NCBI GenBank assembly: GCA_018401385.1
Contig: JAGYKZ010000009.1
Coordinates: 1 to 43,467 of the forward strand
Direction of reading: 5' to 3'
Source of the DNA: Roseicyclus sp.
GTDB taxonomy: Bacteria > Pseudomonadota > Alphaproteobacteria > Rhodobacterales > Rhodobacteraceae
Length of the DNA: 43,467 bases
In this document: positions 27,346 to 37,585 of the stretch, one piece after another
How positions within the stretch are numbered: the first letter of the stretch is position 1
How the letters are laid out: each line of letters begins with the position of its first letter
Made by a program: the position numbers and the translations under genes
The notes under the pieces: model-generated
What the model was told of the DNA's origin: nothing
The model's database searches: none
Seen by the model: the letters and a program-made list of their open reading frames with translations, nothing else

Positions 27346-28365
27346 TCAACGGAACGGCGGTGCGTACATCAAGCCGCCATCAGTCCACTGGGCGTTCAGG
27401 CCACGCGCCAGACCAACGGGGGTGTTCTCACCGATATGCGCTTCGAAGATTTCGCCGTAATTGCCAACCGCGGCAATCACATTGACAGCCCAATCATTGG
27501 GCAGGCCAAGCATTGCGCCCAGCTCACCTTCAGTGCCAAGCAGACGGTTGATCTCAGGGTTTTCCGTGGGGGCAGCTGCCAATTCACGAACATTTGCCGA
27601 GGTGACGCCATATTCTTCAGCACCGATCAGGGCGTGAAGCACCCAATAGACGACATCGCCCCATTCATTGTCGCCGTGGCGCACTGCGGGGCCGAGCGGC
27701 TCTTTGGAAACGATCTCGGGCAGAATGACGTGATCGGCAGGGCTCTCAAAGGTCGCGCGCGTTGCAGCCAAGCCAGACATATCTGTCGTATAAACGTCAC
27801 ACGCACCAGCGAGATACTGCTGTTGACCTTCGGCGTTGGTTGCAACTGGAACCGGTTCATAGGTCATGTTGTTTACGCGGAAGAAGTCAGCAAGGTTCAG
27901 CTCGGTGGTGGTGCCAGTCTGAATGCAGACGGTTGCGCCATCAAGCTCCCGCGCCGAGGATACGCCCAAAGCGGTGTTTACCATAAATGCCTGACCATCA
28001 TAGTAGTTCACGCCCTTGAAATCGAGCTTGAGATCGGTGTCGCGCGACAAAGTCCAAGTCGAGTTACGCACCAGAACATCGACTTCACCCGCTGCAAGCG
28101 CGGTGAAACGGGTCTGGCTGGTCAGCGGAACAAACTCAACCGCTTGGGCATCACCCAATGCGGCAACGGCGATGGCACGGCACAAAGACACATCGAAACC
28201 CTGCATATTGCCGTTCGCGTCAGGCGCAGCAAAGCCAGCGAGACCTTCATTGGAGCCGCATTTCAGCGTTCCACGGGCCTGAACATCCGCGAGGGTCTGC
28301 GCAGATGCCAGCCCTGCGGCCAACCCAGCAACCGCGAGTGTGCCGAGAAAAATGGATTTTTTCAT
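27346..28365 (-). CDS. aapJ: General L-amino acid ABC transporter substrate-binding protein AapJ
   Basis: The periplasmic amino-acid receptor, 339 residues. A clear Sec signal peptide is present (MKKSIFLGTLAVAGLAAGLA, cleavage near ASA-Q). The mature protein has the family-3 solute-binding motifs LKCGSNEGLAGFAAPDANG, GFDVSLCRAIAVAALGD and LVRNSTWTLSRDTDLKLDF. It is preceded by a strong AGGAAGAGG ribosome-binding site seven bases from the ATG. It is the first gene of aapJQMP, and the hairpin after it probably boosts its share of the mRNA. Confidence 0.96.
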   Translation of the reverse strand: MKKSIFLGTLAVAGLAAGLASAQTLADVQARGTLKCGSNEGLAGFAAPDANGNMQGFDVSLCRAIAVAALGDAQAVEFVPLTSQTRFTALAAGEVDVLVRNSTWTLSRDTDLKLDFKGVNYYDGQAFMVNTALGVSSARELDGATVCIQTGTTTELNLADFFRVNNMTYEPVPVATNAEGQQQYLAGACDVYTTDMSGLAATRATFESPADHVILPEIVSKEPLGPAVRHGDNEWGDVVYWVLHALIGAEEYGVTSANVRELAAAPTENPEINRLLGTEGELGAMLGLPNDWAVNVIAAVGNYGEIFEAHIGENTPVGLARGLNAQWTDGGLMYAPPFR

Positions 28366-28597
28366 GTATACCTCTTCCTATTGGACCGCCCTTTTTGGGC
28401 TTTTCCCCTATGATCGAGCGATCATATTTGTTTGCGTGGCAAGACGTCGCCTGCCAATGCTGATTAATTGGGCAAATCTCGCGCGCAAGGTCAAGGCTTT
28501 AAGCAGGGTTTACGATACGTAAAGCCTAACTTTAAAGCACAGAGAACCCCGATGCTTATTAGCTGTGCAGAATACATATTCGTTGAAAAACAAAGGG

Positions 28598-29308
28598 TCA
28601 GCTGCGCAGAAGCGCATGAAAACGCGCCGCGTGAAGAAAAGCTTCGCATTTCTTTTGCGCCACAGTCACGGCTTCTTCATCCTGCCCCCAAAGTTCTGCC
28701 TGAAAATCCTCATCGATTCGCGAGACTGTCCAGGCATCGTTCGAGGATAATTGGCCCTCAATAACGGCCAGCCCCAAAACGGCGGAGCCAGAGATCGTGA
28801 TCAAATCATGCAAGGCCGTCAGGGAGAATATATCAAACCGACCAATATGCCGATGCACGATGGCAAGGCTTTCGGCAGGCTGTGGCACGGGCAGAACACC
28901 CTTTGTGACCACCAGACTTACGCCAAGCTGCTGTTCAATCCATGCAAGTGGGGGGCGCCATGCCTGTTCTTGGCGGATCGTCAATTCTTGTGGTTGCTCG
29001 GCCCGGTGGCACAGCAAATCTGTCTCTGCATAAGCGGCCAACAAGGCGACCACCTCGTCTTTCTGGCTGCGCACCTTATCAATGGCCGCATTGACCGAAC
29101 GTGTGACAGGCATGGTCAAGGGCTTGATCTCGCTGTCTTGCGCCATCCACTCCGCCGCAATTGCCTCGGCCATCGCATGGCTTGGCACGACCAACGGGGC
29201 CTTAAGCGGGGTGCGTATCGGACGATTGTCCAGATCAACGGTGAAGCCGTCCATATGCTGCGCCACGGTTGCGGATGTCCAAAAACGGCGGGCTTTCCAT
29301 TCACTCAT
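28598..29308 (-). CDS. ATP12-family F1-ATPase assembly chaperone
   Basis: The 236-residue protein begins MSEWKARRFWTSATVAQHMD and matches the ATP12 family, which in mitochondria protects the F1 alpha subunit before assembly. Alphaproteobacteria keep a homologue. Family stretches include FTVDLDNRPIRTPLKAPLVV, AEAIAAEWMAQ and PLTMPVTRSVNAAIDKV. The ATG at 29308 overlaps the stop of the HAD gene (TGATGA), so the earlier in-frame ATG at 29320 is less likely. It is the last gene of the rarA-crcB-rluC-like-HAD run. Confidence 0.9.
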   Translation of the reverse strand: MSEWKARRFWTSATVAQHMDGFTVDLDNRPIRTPLKAPLVVPSHAMAEAIAAEWMAQDSEIKPLTMPVTRSVNAAIDKVRSQKDEVVALLAAYAETDLLCHRAEQPQELTIRQEQAWRPPLAWIEQQLGVSLVVTKGVLPVPQPAESLAIVHRHIGRFDIFSLTALHDLITISGSAVLGLAVIEGQLSSNDAWTVSRIDEDFQAELWGQDEEAVTVAQKKCEAFLHAARFHALLRS

Positions 29309-29985
29309 CAAAGACTCCATCTTTGTGCAAGCGCAGGGATCAAATCATTCGGGTGCTGAAGGATCGACAAGGCCCCCGCAGCGCGCAAATCCGCAACGGC
29401 GTGATAGCCCCATGCGACACCGATAGCGCCCGTTTGGGCCGCCTGTGCCATCTCAACATCATAGATCGTGTCACCCACAACGACCGCGCGCTCTGGCGGG
29501 ATGGCGCAGTCCATCAAACAGGTCTCGACCATGGAAGGGTGCGGCTTTGAGGGGTGATCATCGGCCACCTGCACAGATGCAAATATTGGGCGCAAGCTGT
29601 GCAAATCCAAAATATGCTCCATGCCGCGGCGCGATTTCCCTGTCGCCACAGCCAACACAAAACGCGGGTCTTGATGAAGCTGCCACAACATTTCCCCCGC
29701 CCCCGCGAACAAAGGTGCAAACGATGCACCTTGCGCAGATAGACGCAAATCTTGAAAAGCCTGCTTGTAAGCCTCGACCAATGCAGGATGTGCTGAAGCG
29801 TCATTAGGGGCCAGTTTCATCATGGCAACGGGTAAGGACAAGCCCACAATCGATAAGGTCTCGGCACGGCTTGGCGCAGGCAGACCGATGGTGGCAAAAG
29901 CACGTTCCATCGAAGCAACGATATGTGCCTGACTGTCGATCAAGGTGCCATCGACATCAAAGATGATAAGAAACGGTTCGCTCAT
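29308..29985 (-). CDS. HAD-superfamily hydrolase, phosphoglycolate-phosphatase-like
   Basis: The 225-residue protein has HAD motif I DVDGTLIDS with nucleophile Asp10 and acid/base Asp12, motif II threonine in VATGKSRRG, motif III lysine in SKPHPSM and motif IV GDTIYDVEMA. An alpha-helical cap lies between motifs I and II. It resembles the Gph/PGP branch, but substrate cannot be fixed from sequence. The gene overlaps the rluC-like gene at its start by four bases and the ATP12 gene at its end. Confidence 0.88.
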   Translation of the reverse strand: MSEPFLIIFDVDGTLIDSQAHIVASMERAFATIGLPAPSRAETLSIVGLSLPVAMMKLAPNDASAHPALVEAYKQAFQDLRLSAQGASFAPLFAGAGEMLWQLHQDPRFVLAVATGKSRRGMEHILDLHSLRPIFASVQVADDHPSKPHPSMVETCLMDCAIPPERAVVVGDTIYDVEMAQAAQTGAIGVAWGYHAVADLRAAGALSILQHPNDLIPALAQRWSL

Positions 29986-31038
29986 CCCAACGGTTCAAAA
30001 AATGGATCAACGGGCACATCTTCGACACGCCAGTCGAACAATTCCCATGTGCGGGCCATATGATCGGGCAAGGCCGCGGTCAGGGTCAAATCCCGCTTTG
30101 TAAACGGATGTTCGAATTTCAGGTAACGCGCGTGCAAATGCAGCTTGCGGCTGATTTCACCCCCAATTGCGCGCCCCATCCATCGCCCAAATTTTTTCCT
30201 GACTGCTGCCGCCATGTTGCCATCACCCACAATCGGGTGGCCAAGCTCTGTATATGCGCGCGCAGCTGATGGGGTGCGATCCCGTGATCGGCACCATCGC
30301 CACCCAAGACACCCCGCCCGCCAAGCGCCGACAGCGTGGCATAATCCGTCTCGGCACGCTTCGCCCCTTCGGTGGCGGCAATCTCAGATGGATGCAGGCA
30401 GCACATTTTCTCGCCTCGCCTCCTCGGCCATGGCCGGCGGCCTTCACGAGCCCAAAATCTGATTTTGCCCATGCGGGGTGGGCGCGCCTGCAACAACGCG
30501 ACCGTAAATCTTGCGCGCGTCTCGCGATGACGGAAAGCATCGGTTAGGGCCTGCGCGGCCTGACGGCTGCGGTGAGGCGCGCCCGTGTATCCTTGTCCAA
30601 ACGATGGACAAGGCGGGGCTGTCCTCACCCTCGCGCGCGAGGCAAGCAGCCAAACCATCAACGTGCCGCCCCCCTGTCCACTGCCACCCTGTGTCGGCAG
30701 ACCTGCAGGTTTGTTGATCGCAATCAGATGGTCATCATGATAGATCACCGCGCGGCGCATCATCTGGGCATCCGCATCGAAATGGCGGTTTTCTGCACCC
30801 GTGGTGAAGCAGAGCGCATCTTCGGGCATTGGGTCCGGATAGAGGAGGAATGCGAACCTCTTGCCCCGATTGCAGGCGTGTTGCAGGCTTGTGCGCCCAC
30901 CATCCACCTGGATTTCCCCTTGCGGCACATCTTTTCGATACGGCCTTGGGGAATGTGCGGGAACAAACGGCGGAACCACCGATCCAACCGCTGATCGGCA
31001 TCGGCATCTGATATTCTCAGAACCTGAACACCCGTCAT
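29982..31038 (-). pseudogene. RluA/RluC-family 23S rRNA pseudouridine synthase gene, heavily frameshifted
   Basis: The gene spans about 352 codons. From ATG 31038 it begins MTGVQVLRISDADADQRLDR and WFRRLFPHIPQGRIEKMCR, an S4-like RNA-binding N-terminus. DDHLIAINKPAGLPTQGGSG follows in another frame. The catalytic motif HRLDKDT (with the active Asp) lies at 30586-30606 in yet another frame. ALTDAFRHRETR, KIYGRVVAGAPTPH, EIAATEGAKRAETDYATLSA and LRAHIQSL follow in shifting frames, and the tail GGEISRKLHLHARYLKFEHP runs to the stop at 29982. Many indels lie between 30130 and 31000. The flanking ATGA overlaps with crcB and the HAD gene are intact, which suggests a functional gene badly read rather than an old pseudogene. 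Confidence 0.85.
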
Positions 31039-31415
31039 GTCAGCGCACCCCGTGTCAGCATCAGACCCAAGAAAATCGCCACAATCGAAAGGATCACTGA
31101 ACCAAGAATGTAGGCCGCCGCCAGCCCCACATCACCGCGTTCGTACAGCGTGACCACCTCAAGCGAGAAGGAAGAAAACGTGGTGAAGCCACCCAAGATG
31201 CCTGTCATCACGAACGGTGATAAATGGGTCAATCCACGCTGTGCGGCAAGGCCCACGAAAACACCCATCAGAAACGACCCAAGGATGTTAACGGAAATCA
31301 CCCCAAGCGGAAACGCGGTCGCGCCAAGCGTGCGGTGCAGGCCAAGCCCGATCAAAAATCGCAGCGTTGCTCCGATTGCGCCGCCAAGGGCCACCTGAAA
31401 AACGGTCCAAATCAT
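31035..31415 (-). CDS. crcB: Fluoride channel CrcB/Fluc
   Basis: CrcB proteins export fluoride. The 126-residue protein begins MIWTVFQVALGGAIGATLRF and has four membrane segments. Conserved residues include GGAIGATLRF, VNILGSFLMG (conserved Asn) and GILGGFTTFSSFSLE (phenylalanine and threonine track). The upstream in-frame start at 31451 would add 12 non-conserved residues. Its stop overlaps the rluC-like start by four bases, and it follows rarA closely. I see no fluoride riboswitch in the 55 bases before it. Confidence 0.95.
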   Translation of the reverse strand: MIWTVFQVALGGAIGATLRFLIGLGLHRTLGATAFPLGVISVNILGSFLMGVFVGLAAQRGLTHLSPFVMTGILGGFTTFSSFSLEVVTLYERGDVGLAAAYILGSVILSIVAIFLGLMLTRGALT

Positions 31416-31470
31416 GGATGGTTCTTTCTGCCCCTGCCTGACACTTGTCAACCAAAACGCGCGTTATGGA

Positions 31471-32790
31471 TCATGCCTCGCTGCTGCGCGCACGTCTCAG
31501 CTTCGCAAAATAAGCCACGCGCTTACCTAGTTCACGTTCAAAGCCCCGCTCAACGGGGTCATATAGACTGGGTCGCGCAAGCGTCTCCGGGAAATAATTT
31601 TGACCCGAAAACCCATCCTCAGCATCGTGATCATAGGTATAGCCTGCACCGTAGCCCTGCTCTTTCATCAATTTGGTCGGCGCATTTAGGATATGTTTGG
31701 GCGGCGCCAACGACCCTGTCTGTGCCGCCATTTTGCGTGCGGCTTTATAGGCGACATAGGCCGCATTCGATTTGGGCGCGAGGGCCAGATAGATCACCGC
31801 ATTGGCCAAGGCCAATTCGCCTTCGGGGGACCCCAAGCGCTCGTAGCTTTGCCACGCGGCAAGACAGACCTGTTGTGCCTCTGGATCGGCCAGCGCGATA
31901 TCTTCAACCTCCATGCGCGTCAAACGGCGCGCCAAAAACCGAGGGTCCTCGCCCCCTTCCAACATCCGCGCAAACCAATAAAGCGCCGCATCTGGGTCTG
32001 ATCCGCGTATGGACTTATGCAAGGCCGAAATAAGATTGTAATGGCCATCGCCCGACTTGTCATATTGCGCAGCGCGGCGTTGAAGGCGCGCGGATAGGGT
32101 CGCTGCTGTGATCTCGGAACGGTCTGGCCATGTTGCAACCTGCTCAATCAAGTTTAACATTGCGCGGCCGTCCCCATCGGCCATGGAAATGAGCGTGAAT
32201 TGCGTATGCTCTGACAAAGACAGGGATTGCCCCAATTCACCTTCGGCGCGCGCCAACAAGGCGCGCAGATCATCATCGTCAAGGCGGTTCAGCGTTAGAA
32301 CCTGCGCACGCGACAGAACAGCTGAGTTGATCTCGAAACTGGGATTTTCCGTGGTCGCACCCACAAGCAGAATGGTGCCATCTTCCATATAGGGCAGGAA
32401 GCTGTCCTGCTGCGCCTTGTTGAAGCGATGAATCTCATCCACGAATAACAGCGTGCCCTGACCTGTCTTGCGGCGCAGCTTCGCCGCCTCGAATGTTTTG
32501 CGCAATTCCGCCACGCCCGAAAAAATCGCGCTGATCTGTTCAAAGTGAAAATCCGTCTCATGGGCCAAGAGGCGGGCAAGCGTGGTTTTCCCCACACCAG
32601 GTGGCCCCCAAAAAATCAGGGAGGACAGCGCGCCCGCATCCAGCATCATACGCAAACTGCCCTCGGGGCCAAGCAAATGCCGCTGTCCGATCACATCCTT
32701 TAAATCAGACGGGCGCACGCGATCTGCCAAGGGGCGCATGGTCTGCGCCTTGGCAGATGGGTCTGGCTCTGATTGAAAAAGATCCGTCAT
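31471..32790 (-). CDS. rarA: Replication-associated recombination protein A (RarA/MgsA)
   Basis: RarA is an AAA+ ATPase acting at stalled replication forks, related to clamp loaders. The 439-residue protein has the conserved N-terminus MRPLADRVRPSDLKDVIGQR, Walker A GPPGVGKT near 62-69 and Walker B LLFVDEIHRFNKAQQD. Sensor 1 is GATTENPSFEINSAVLSRA, and the C-terminal tetramerisation domain carries GGEDPRFLARRLTRMEVEDI. ATG 32790 (MTDLFQSEPD) is preferred over the in-frame ATG two codons earlier. It heads the run rarA-crcB-rluC-like-HAD-ATP12. Confidence 0.96.
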   Translation of the reverse strand: MTDLFQSEPDPSAKAQTMRPLADRVRPSDLKDVIGQRHLLGPEGSLRMMLDAGALSSLIFWGPPGVGKTTLARLLAHETDFHFEQISAIFSGVAELRKTFEAAKLRRKTGQGTLLFVDEIHRFNKAQQDSFLPYMEDGTILLVGATTENPSFEINSAVLSRAQVLTLNRLDDDDLRALLARAEGELGQSLSLSEHTQFTLISMADGDGRAMLNLIEQVATWPDRSEITAATLSARLQRRAAQYDKSGDGHYNLISALHKSIRGSDPDAALYWFARMLEGGEDPRFLARRLTRMEVEDIALADPEAQQVCLAAWQSYERLGSPEGELALANAVIYLALAPKSNAAYVAYKAARKMAAQTGSLAPPKHILNAPTKLMKEQGYGAGYTYDHDAEDGFSGQNYFPETLARPSLYDPVERGFERELGKRVAYFAKLRRARSSEA

Positions 32791-32850
32791 GGCCAAAGCC
32801 TAGCCTTTGCGGTGCCAGAGGAAAATCCCCCATGCGCGCTTGCGTCAAAA

Positions 32851-32883
32851 GAAAACCCCCCGCGACTGGCGCGAGGGGTTTTC
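32851..32883 (-). terminator. Terminator after rplQ (end of alpha operon)
   Basis: GAAAACCCC and GGGGTTTTC-type arms flank a GC-rich core, with the inverted repeat covering 32851-32883. On the minus strand the hairpin ends in a T-run. It lies 25 bases after the rplQ stop and just before rarA, so it closes the ribosomal protein transcript. Confidence 0.8.
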
Positions 32884-32908
32884 ACAATCATCTGCACTAG
32901 CGGTGTGC

Positions 32909-33328
32909 TTATTCAGCAGCCGCTTCTTCGGCGGCGAGGCGTGCACGGTCTGCGGCGCCTTTCGCTTCGGGATCACGATCCACGAATTCAATAATGGCCA
33001 TAGGTGCCATATCCCCATAGCGGAAGCCCGCCTTGAGAACGCGCACATAGCCGCCCTGACGCTCCGCATAGCGGGGGCCAAGCACTTCGAACAATTTCTT
33101 CACATGGGCATCTTGCTTCAGCGCAGCAGTCGCTTGACGGCGCGCGTGCAAGTCACCGCGCTTGCCCAAAGTGACCAGCTTCTCGATCACACGGCGCAGG
33201 TCTTTTGCCTTTGGCAAGGTGGTTTTGATTTGCTCGTGCTCGATCAAAGAGCCAGCAAGGTTTGAGAACATCGCCTTGCGATGTTCATGGGTTCTGTTCA
33301 GGCGGCGATAGCCAGATCCGTGACGCAT
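32909..33328 (-). CDS. rplQ: 50S ribosomal protein L17
   Basis: The 139-residue protein begins [20 protein letters not shown], the hallmark L17 start, and continues [20 protein letters not shown]. It has the alphaproteobacterial C-terminal extension ([15 protein letters not shown]). It is the last gene of rpsM-rpsK-rpoA-rplQ and is followed by a terminator. Confidence 0.99.
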   Translation of the reverse strand: MRHGSGYRRLNRTHEHRKAMFSNLAGSLIEHEQIKTTLPKAKDLRRVIEKLVTLGKRGDLHARRQATAALKQDAHVKKLFEVLGPRYAERQGGYVRVLKAGFRYGDMAPMAIIEFVDRDPEAKGAADRARLAAEEAAAE

Positions 33329-33445
33329 GGTTAATACTCCTTTTTCATGCTTTGTCCGAGAGCCGTGCGTTGCGTCTCTCTCCTTATTGGGGCAGGATGC
33401 CCGATGGTGTGCGAGAGGCGCGCTGCACGCGCGCCCCTTGCGAAA

Positions 33446-34462
33446 TTAGAAGTTGTCTTCGTATTTCTTGGCCAACTCTTCGATATTGTCTGGCGGCCAA
33501 TCAACGATATCCATACCCAAATGCAGGCCCATGCCCGACAGCACTTCCTTGATCTCGTTCAAGGACTTGCGGCCAAAGTTTGGTGTGCGCAGCATCTCGG
33601 CCTCGGTTTTCTGAATCAGATCACCGATGTAAACGATATTGTCGTTTTTCAGGCAGTTTGCAGAACGAACCGACAATTCCAACTCATCCACCTTTTTCAG
33701 GAGCAACGGGTTGAATTCCAGATCATCATCATCATCCTGACGGCCCGCGGCTTCTGGCTCATCAAAATTCACGAAGATCTGCAACTGGTCCTGCAAAATC
33801 CGCGCGGCATAAGCCAATGCGTCATCTGGGGTGATCGACCCATCCGTTTCCACCTTCAGGGTCAGCTTGTCATAATCAAGCACCTGCCCCTCGCGGGTTG
33901 GCTGGACGTCATAGGATACTTTTTTAACGGGTGAATAGATCGCGTCAATCGGGATTAGGCCAATCGGCGCATCCTCCGGGCGGTTTTTATCGGCGGAGAC
34001 ATAGCCCTTGCCCATATTGACCGTCAATTCCATGAAGAAATCAGCGCCATCGTCCAAGTGGCAGATGACATGATCCTTGTTCAGAACTTCGATCCCTGCA
34101 CTCTCGGAAATGTCACCTGCGGTGACAACCTTAGGCCCCTTTGCGGTCACAGAAAGGCGCTTTGGCCCCTCCACTTCCATGCGCAAAGCCACGCCTTTAA
34201 GGTTCAGCACGATATCCGTCACATCTTCACGCACACCTGCGACCGAGGAAAACTCGTGCAGAACGTTGTCAATCTGAACGGAGGTGATAGCCGCGCCTTG
34301 CAGCGAGCTCATCAAAACGCGGCGCAGCGCGTTGCCGAGCGTCAGACCAAAGCCACGCTCAAGCGGCTCGGCAATCGCTGTCGCTTTGCGTGCAGGGTCG
34401 GTGCCAGGGTTTACAACCAGCTGGGTTGGCTTGATCAGTTCTTGCCAATTCTTATGGATCAT
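33446..34462 (-). CDS. rpoA: RNA polymerase alpha subunit
   Basis: RpoA scaffolds RNA polymerase assembly and binds UP elements and activators. The 338-residue protein has the N-terminal dimerisation domain ([20 protein letters not shown]) and an acidic linker region including [20 protein letters not shown]. The C-terminal domain has [20 protein letters not shown] and [19 protein letters not shown]. Length is normal. It sits between rpsK and rplQ. Confidence 0.99.
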   Translation of the reverse strand: MIHKNWQELIKPTQLVVNPGTDPARKATAIAEPLERGFGLTLGNALRRVLMSSLQGAAITSVQIDNVLHEFSSVAGVREDVTDIVLNLKGVALRMEVEGPKRLSVTAKGPKVVTAGDISESAGIEVLNKDHVICHLDDGADFFMELTVNMGKGYVSADKNRPEDAPIGLIPIDAIYSPVKKVSYDVQPTREGQVLDYDKLTLKVETDGSITPDDALAYAARILQDQLQIFVNFDEPEAAGRQDDDDDLEFNPLLLKKVDELELSVRSANCLKNDNIVYIGDLIQKTEAEMLRTPNFGRKSLNEIKEVLSGMGLHLGMDIVDWPPDNIEELAKKYEDNF

Positions 34463-34572
34463 TGTGGAGCCTCCATTCCTGTCGCTGACCGATCCAAGGC
34501 CAGAGACGCTCGAGGATCAAATAACCACTCAGGCCGCGTGACGCACACGCGGCCCAAGAAAAATCTCAAATG

Positions 34573-34962
34573 TCACACGCGGCGACGTTTTGGTGGGCGG
34601 CAACCATTGTGCGCGATTGGGGTCACGTCACGAATAGACGTGATCTGAAACCCAACAGCGGCCAAAGCACGAAGCGCAGATTCACGACCAGAGCCTGGTC
34701 CCTGAACTTCGACTTCAAGCGTTTTCACACCATGTTCCTGTGCTTTGCGACCCGCATCTTCTGCGGCCATCTGCGCGGCATAGGGGGTGGATTTACGGCT
34801 GCCCTTGAACCCCATCGTGCCAGCAGACGACCAAGCGATCGCATTGCCTTGCACATCAGAGATCAAAATTTTTGTGTTGTTGAACGAGCTGTTCACATGC
34901 GCCACACCTGCAGCGATGTTTTTACGCTCTTTGCGTTTTACGCGGGTCTTATCACGAGCCAT
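34573..34962 (-). CDS. rpsK: 30S ribosomal protein S11
   Basis: S11 lines the platform of the small subunit. The 129-residue product has [20 protein letters not shown], the [20 protein letters not shown] stretch and the C-terminal [18 protein letters not shown], all near-invariant. It lies 14 bases after rpsM and upstream of rpoA. Confidence 0.99.
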   Translation of the reverse strand: MARDKTRVKRKERKNIAAGVAHVNSSFNNTKILISDVQGNAIAWSSAGTMGFKGSRKSTPYAAQMAAEDAGRKAQEHGVKTLEVEVQGPGSGRESALRALAAVGFQITSIRDVTPIAHNGCRPPKRRRV

Positions 34963-34976
34963 TGATCTGCCTCCCC

Positions 34977-35345
34977 TTACTTCTTCTTACCCGCGATTGC
35001 CTTTGCAGGCCCCTTACGGGTTCGCGCGTTGGTGTGGGTGCGCTGACCGCGCACAGGCAGGTTGCGGCGATGACGAAGGCCGCGGTAGCAGCCCAGATCC
35101 ATCAAACGCTTGACGTTCATTTGAACTTCACGGCGCAAGTCACCCTCAACGGTGTATGTTGCGTCAATGTGTTCACGAATTTTCAAAACTTCTGCATCAG
35201 ACAATTCATTGATGCGGCGGCTTGGGTCGATCCCAACTGCCTCGCAAATCGCATATGCGGAAGCCTGGCCAATGCCAGTGATATAGGTGAGCGCAATAGG
35301 AACGCGCTTTGCGGTGGGGATGTTGACCCCTGCGATACGTGCCAC
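34977..35345 (-). CDS. rpsM: 30S ribosomal protein S13
   Basis: S13 sits in the head of the 30S subunit and contacts the P-site tRNA and S19. The 122-residue protein starts [20 protein letters not shown] and has the [20 protein letters not shown] motif and a lysine-rich end. It is the first gene after the adk/rpsM hairpin and begins the alpha-type segment. Confidence 0.99.
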   Translation of the reverse strand: MARIAGVNIPTAKRVPIALTYITGIGQASAYAICEAVGIDPSRRINELSDAEVLKIREHIDATYTVEGDLRREVQMNVKRLMDLGCYRGLRHRRNLPVRGQRTHTNARTRKGPAKAIAGKKK

Positions 35346-35396
35346 TTATCTTTCCTCTCGTTGCGGTTCCGTAGCTCCAGAACCTTTTTTCACAAC

Positions 35397-35434
35397 CAAA
35401 AGGTCTTGCCGCACAAAAGCCGCAAGACCTTTTT
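35397..35434 (-). terminator. Hairpin between adk and rpsM
   Basis: AAAAGGTCTTGC-type and GCAAGACCTTTT-type arms flank a 12-base loop, with T-runs on both sides. It lies in the 189-base gap between the adk stop and rpsM. It could terminate or attenuate the spc transcript ahead of the alpha-type genes. Confidence 0.55.
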
Positions 35435-35534
35435 CGAATTATCAAGCGGCGCTGAAACGCAATCGCCCGATGATTCCCCACATGGGGAAGTCTGCGCATA
35501 GGCTTTTTCCCTTCCCCCGTCAAGGGGATAGGCT

Positions 35535-36191
35535 CTACGATTTGGCTTGGCCGAGGATGTCCGCAATCGCCTTTGCGACCGCATCAATCTCACCCAATCC
35601 ATCCACTGCCTGCAACTGTCCTTTGGCGTGATAGTATCCAATAAGCGGGGATGTCTTTTTATAATATTCCATAAGACGTTGACGGAGGCTGTCCTCATTG
35701 TCGTCAGCGCGGCGCTTGAATGTGGTGCCGCCACAGATGGTGCACTGACCATCCGTGGGGATGGGTTTGGTGATATCGTTATAGACCTCCCCACACCCAT
35801 CACAGGTCGCGCGTGCGGTAATCCGCGCCACCAGCGCCTTATCATCCACGCGCATCTCAATCACGGCATCAAGTCCAAGCCCCATCTCGGCAAGCAGTGC
35901 CTCAAGCGCATCAGCCTGCGCCAAAGTTCGGGGGAAGCCGTCAAAAATAAAACCGCCTGCAAGGCCCGCACTCAATTTCTCGCGGATCAGGCCAATGACA
36001 ATCTCATCGGTGACAAGTTCCCCACGCGCCATGACATCGGCAACCCGTTTGCCCATCTCGGTGCCTGAGGCTTGCGCCTCGCGCAGCATATCACCCGTGG
36101 AGAGCTGAACCACCCCGCGCGCCTCCACCAAACGGCGCGCTTGGGTGCCTTTTCCAGCACCCGGAGGGCCAAGCAGGATAATCGTGGTCAT
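35535..36191 (-). CDS. adk: Adenylate kinase (zinc-lid type)
   Basis: Adk interconverts ATP, ADP and AMP. The 218-residue protein has the P-loop GPPGAGKGT (8-16), the AMP site STGDMLREA and [14 protein letters not shown]. Its long LID has four cysteines at about 130, 133, 150 and 153 (CDGC and CTIC), so it is the zinc-stabilised form usually found in Gram-positives and some alphaproteobacteria. Its ATG overlaps the secY stop (ATGA). Confidence 0.98.
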   Translation of the reverse strand: MTTIILLGPPGAGKGTQARRLVEARGVVQLSTGDMLREAQASGTEMGKRVADVMARGELVTDEIVIGLIREKLSAGLAGGFIFDGFPRTLAQADALEALLAEMGLGLDAVIEMRVDDKALVARITARATCDGCGEVYNDITKPIPTDGQCTICGGTTFKRRADDNEDSLRQRLMEYYKKTSPLIGYYHAKGQLQAVDGLGEIDAVAKAIADILGQAKS

Positions 36192-37564
36192 TTGCGCTGT
36201 GGCGTGCGGCGCTTGGTCCGCGCGGCACCTGTCCCTTTGCGACCGCGCAATTGGGATCGCTCAAGCAGGCCCTCATATTGATGTGCCAGCAAATGAGACT
36301 GTATCTGCTGCACCGTATCCATTCCGACCGCCACGATGATCAAAATGGATGTGCCGCCGAAATAGGCCGTGATCGCCAAATTGGTGCGGACGATTTCAGG
36401 CAGCAACGCCACCAGCGTCAGATAGCCCGCACCTAACACAAGCACGCGCATCACCACATATTCCAGATATTCAGACGTGCGTGGACCAGGGCGAATGCCG
36501 GGGATGAACCCGTTTTGATTCTTCAGGTTATCGGCAACATCATCCGTCTTGAACGCCACGTTCAACGTGTAAAAATAGGTGAAGAACACCATCATTGCCG
36601 CAAAGAACAGCAAATAAAGCGGCTGCCCTGGGCCAAAATTGGCAAGGACCCATGACAAGACCGGACCCGCCGCCTCATTCCCTGAGAATGTCGTCAGCGT
36701 GGTTGGCAAAAGCAACAGTGACGAGGCAAAGATTGCAGGGATCACACCCGCAGGGTTTACCTTGATCGGCAAATGGCTGCTGCCACCATCATAGACTTTC
36801 ATGCCGACTTGGCGGCGCGGATATTGAATATGGATCTTGCGCAAACTGCGCTCCATGAACACCACGAAAAACAATGTGGCGATCAGCATCAGGATAACAC
36901 CCAAAATCACCGGAGTGGTCAAAGCGCCTGAACGGCCCTGTTCAAAGAATTGCGCCAATGCGGCAGGAATTTCTGCGATAATCCCAACAAAGATGATCAG
37001 CGAAATGCCGTTACCGATGCCACGTTGTGTAATTTGTTCACCAAGCCACATCAGGAACATCGTGCCCCCGACCAGCGTGATCACGCAGGCCGCGCGGAAA
37101 TACCAACCGGGATCAGAGGCAAGACCGCCCGACTCCATACTGACGGCCAAACCATAGGCCTGCGCCGTGGCCAAAGCGACCGTGCCATAGCGGGTGTATT
37201 GGTTGATCTTCTTACGGCCCTGTTCGCCTTCTTTCTTCAACTGCTCCAGAGCAGGAACCATTGAGGTCATCAGCTGCACGATGATCGAGGCCGAGATGTA
37301 GGGCATGATCCCCAATGCGAACACGCCCATGCGGCTCAATGCACCGCCTGTGAACATATTCAACACGCCACCCAGACCTGCCGAGGCCGCGTCAAAGAAA
37401 TTGCGCAACTCTTGACCATCAATCCCAGGAACGGGAATATAGGTGCCGATCCGATAAATGATCAAAAGACCAAGCGTAAACCAAATGCGTTGGCGCAGTT
37501 CGGACGCTCTGCCAAACGACTTCCAACTCAGATTTGCTGCCATCTGTTCAGCTGCTGACGCCAT
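36188..37564 (-). CDS. secY: Preprotein translocase subunit SecY
   Basis: SecY is the channel of the Sec translocon. The 458-residue protein starts at ATG 37564 ([20 protein letters not shown]), which has GAGGGG close before it; the ATG at 37579 lacks a ribosome-binding site. Ten membrane segments are predictable, with [32 protein letters not shown] and [20 protein letters not shown] as family landmarks. It follows rplO across a 128-base gap with a hairpin, and overlaps adk. Confidence 0.98.
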   Translation of the reverse strand: MASAAEQMAANLSWKSFGRASELRQRIWFTLGLLIIYRIGTYIPVPGIDGQELRNFFDAASAGLGGVLNMFTGGALSRMGVFALGIMPYISASIIVQLMTSMVPALEQLKKEGEQGRKKINQYTRYGTVALATAQAYGLAVSMESGGLASDPGWYFRAACVITLVGGTMFLMWLGEQITQRGIGNGISLIIFVGIIAEIPAALAQFFEQGRSGALTTPVILGVILMLIATLFFVVFMERSLRKIHIQYPRRQVGMKVYDGGSSHLPIKVNPAGVIPAIFASSLLLLPTTLTTFSGNEAAGPVLSWVLANFGPGQPLYLLFFAAMMVFFTYFYTLNVAFKTDDVADNLKNQNGFIPGIRPGPRTSEYLEYVVMRVLVLGAGYLTLVALLPEIVRTNLAITAYFGGTSILIIVAVGMDTVQQIQSHLLAHQYEGLLERSQLRGRKGTGAARTKRRTPQRK

Positions 37565-37585
37565 ACCGCCCCTCGTCATGTGTTA

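Noticed and set aside
27097-28413. 438-codon open frame on the plus strand across aapJ
   Set aside because: It is antisense to aapJ and the aapJ-aapQ gap, has no recognisable family sequence, and is explained by codon bias of the real gene.
31416-31470. Fluoride riboswitch before crcB
   Set aside because: The gap to rarA is only 55 bases and lacks the conserved riboswitch core.
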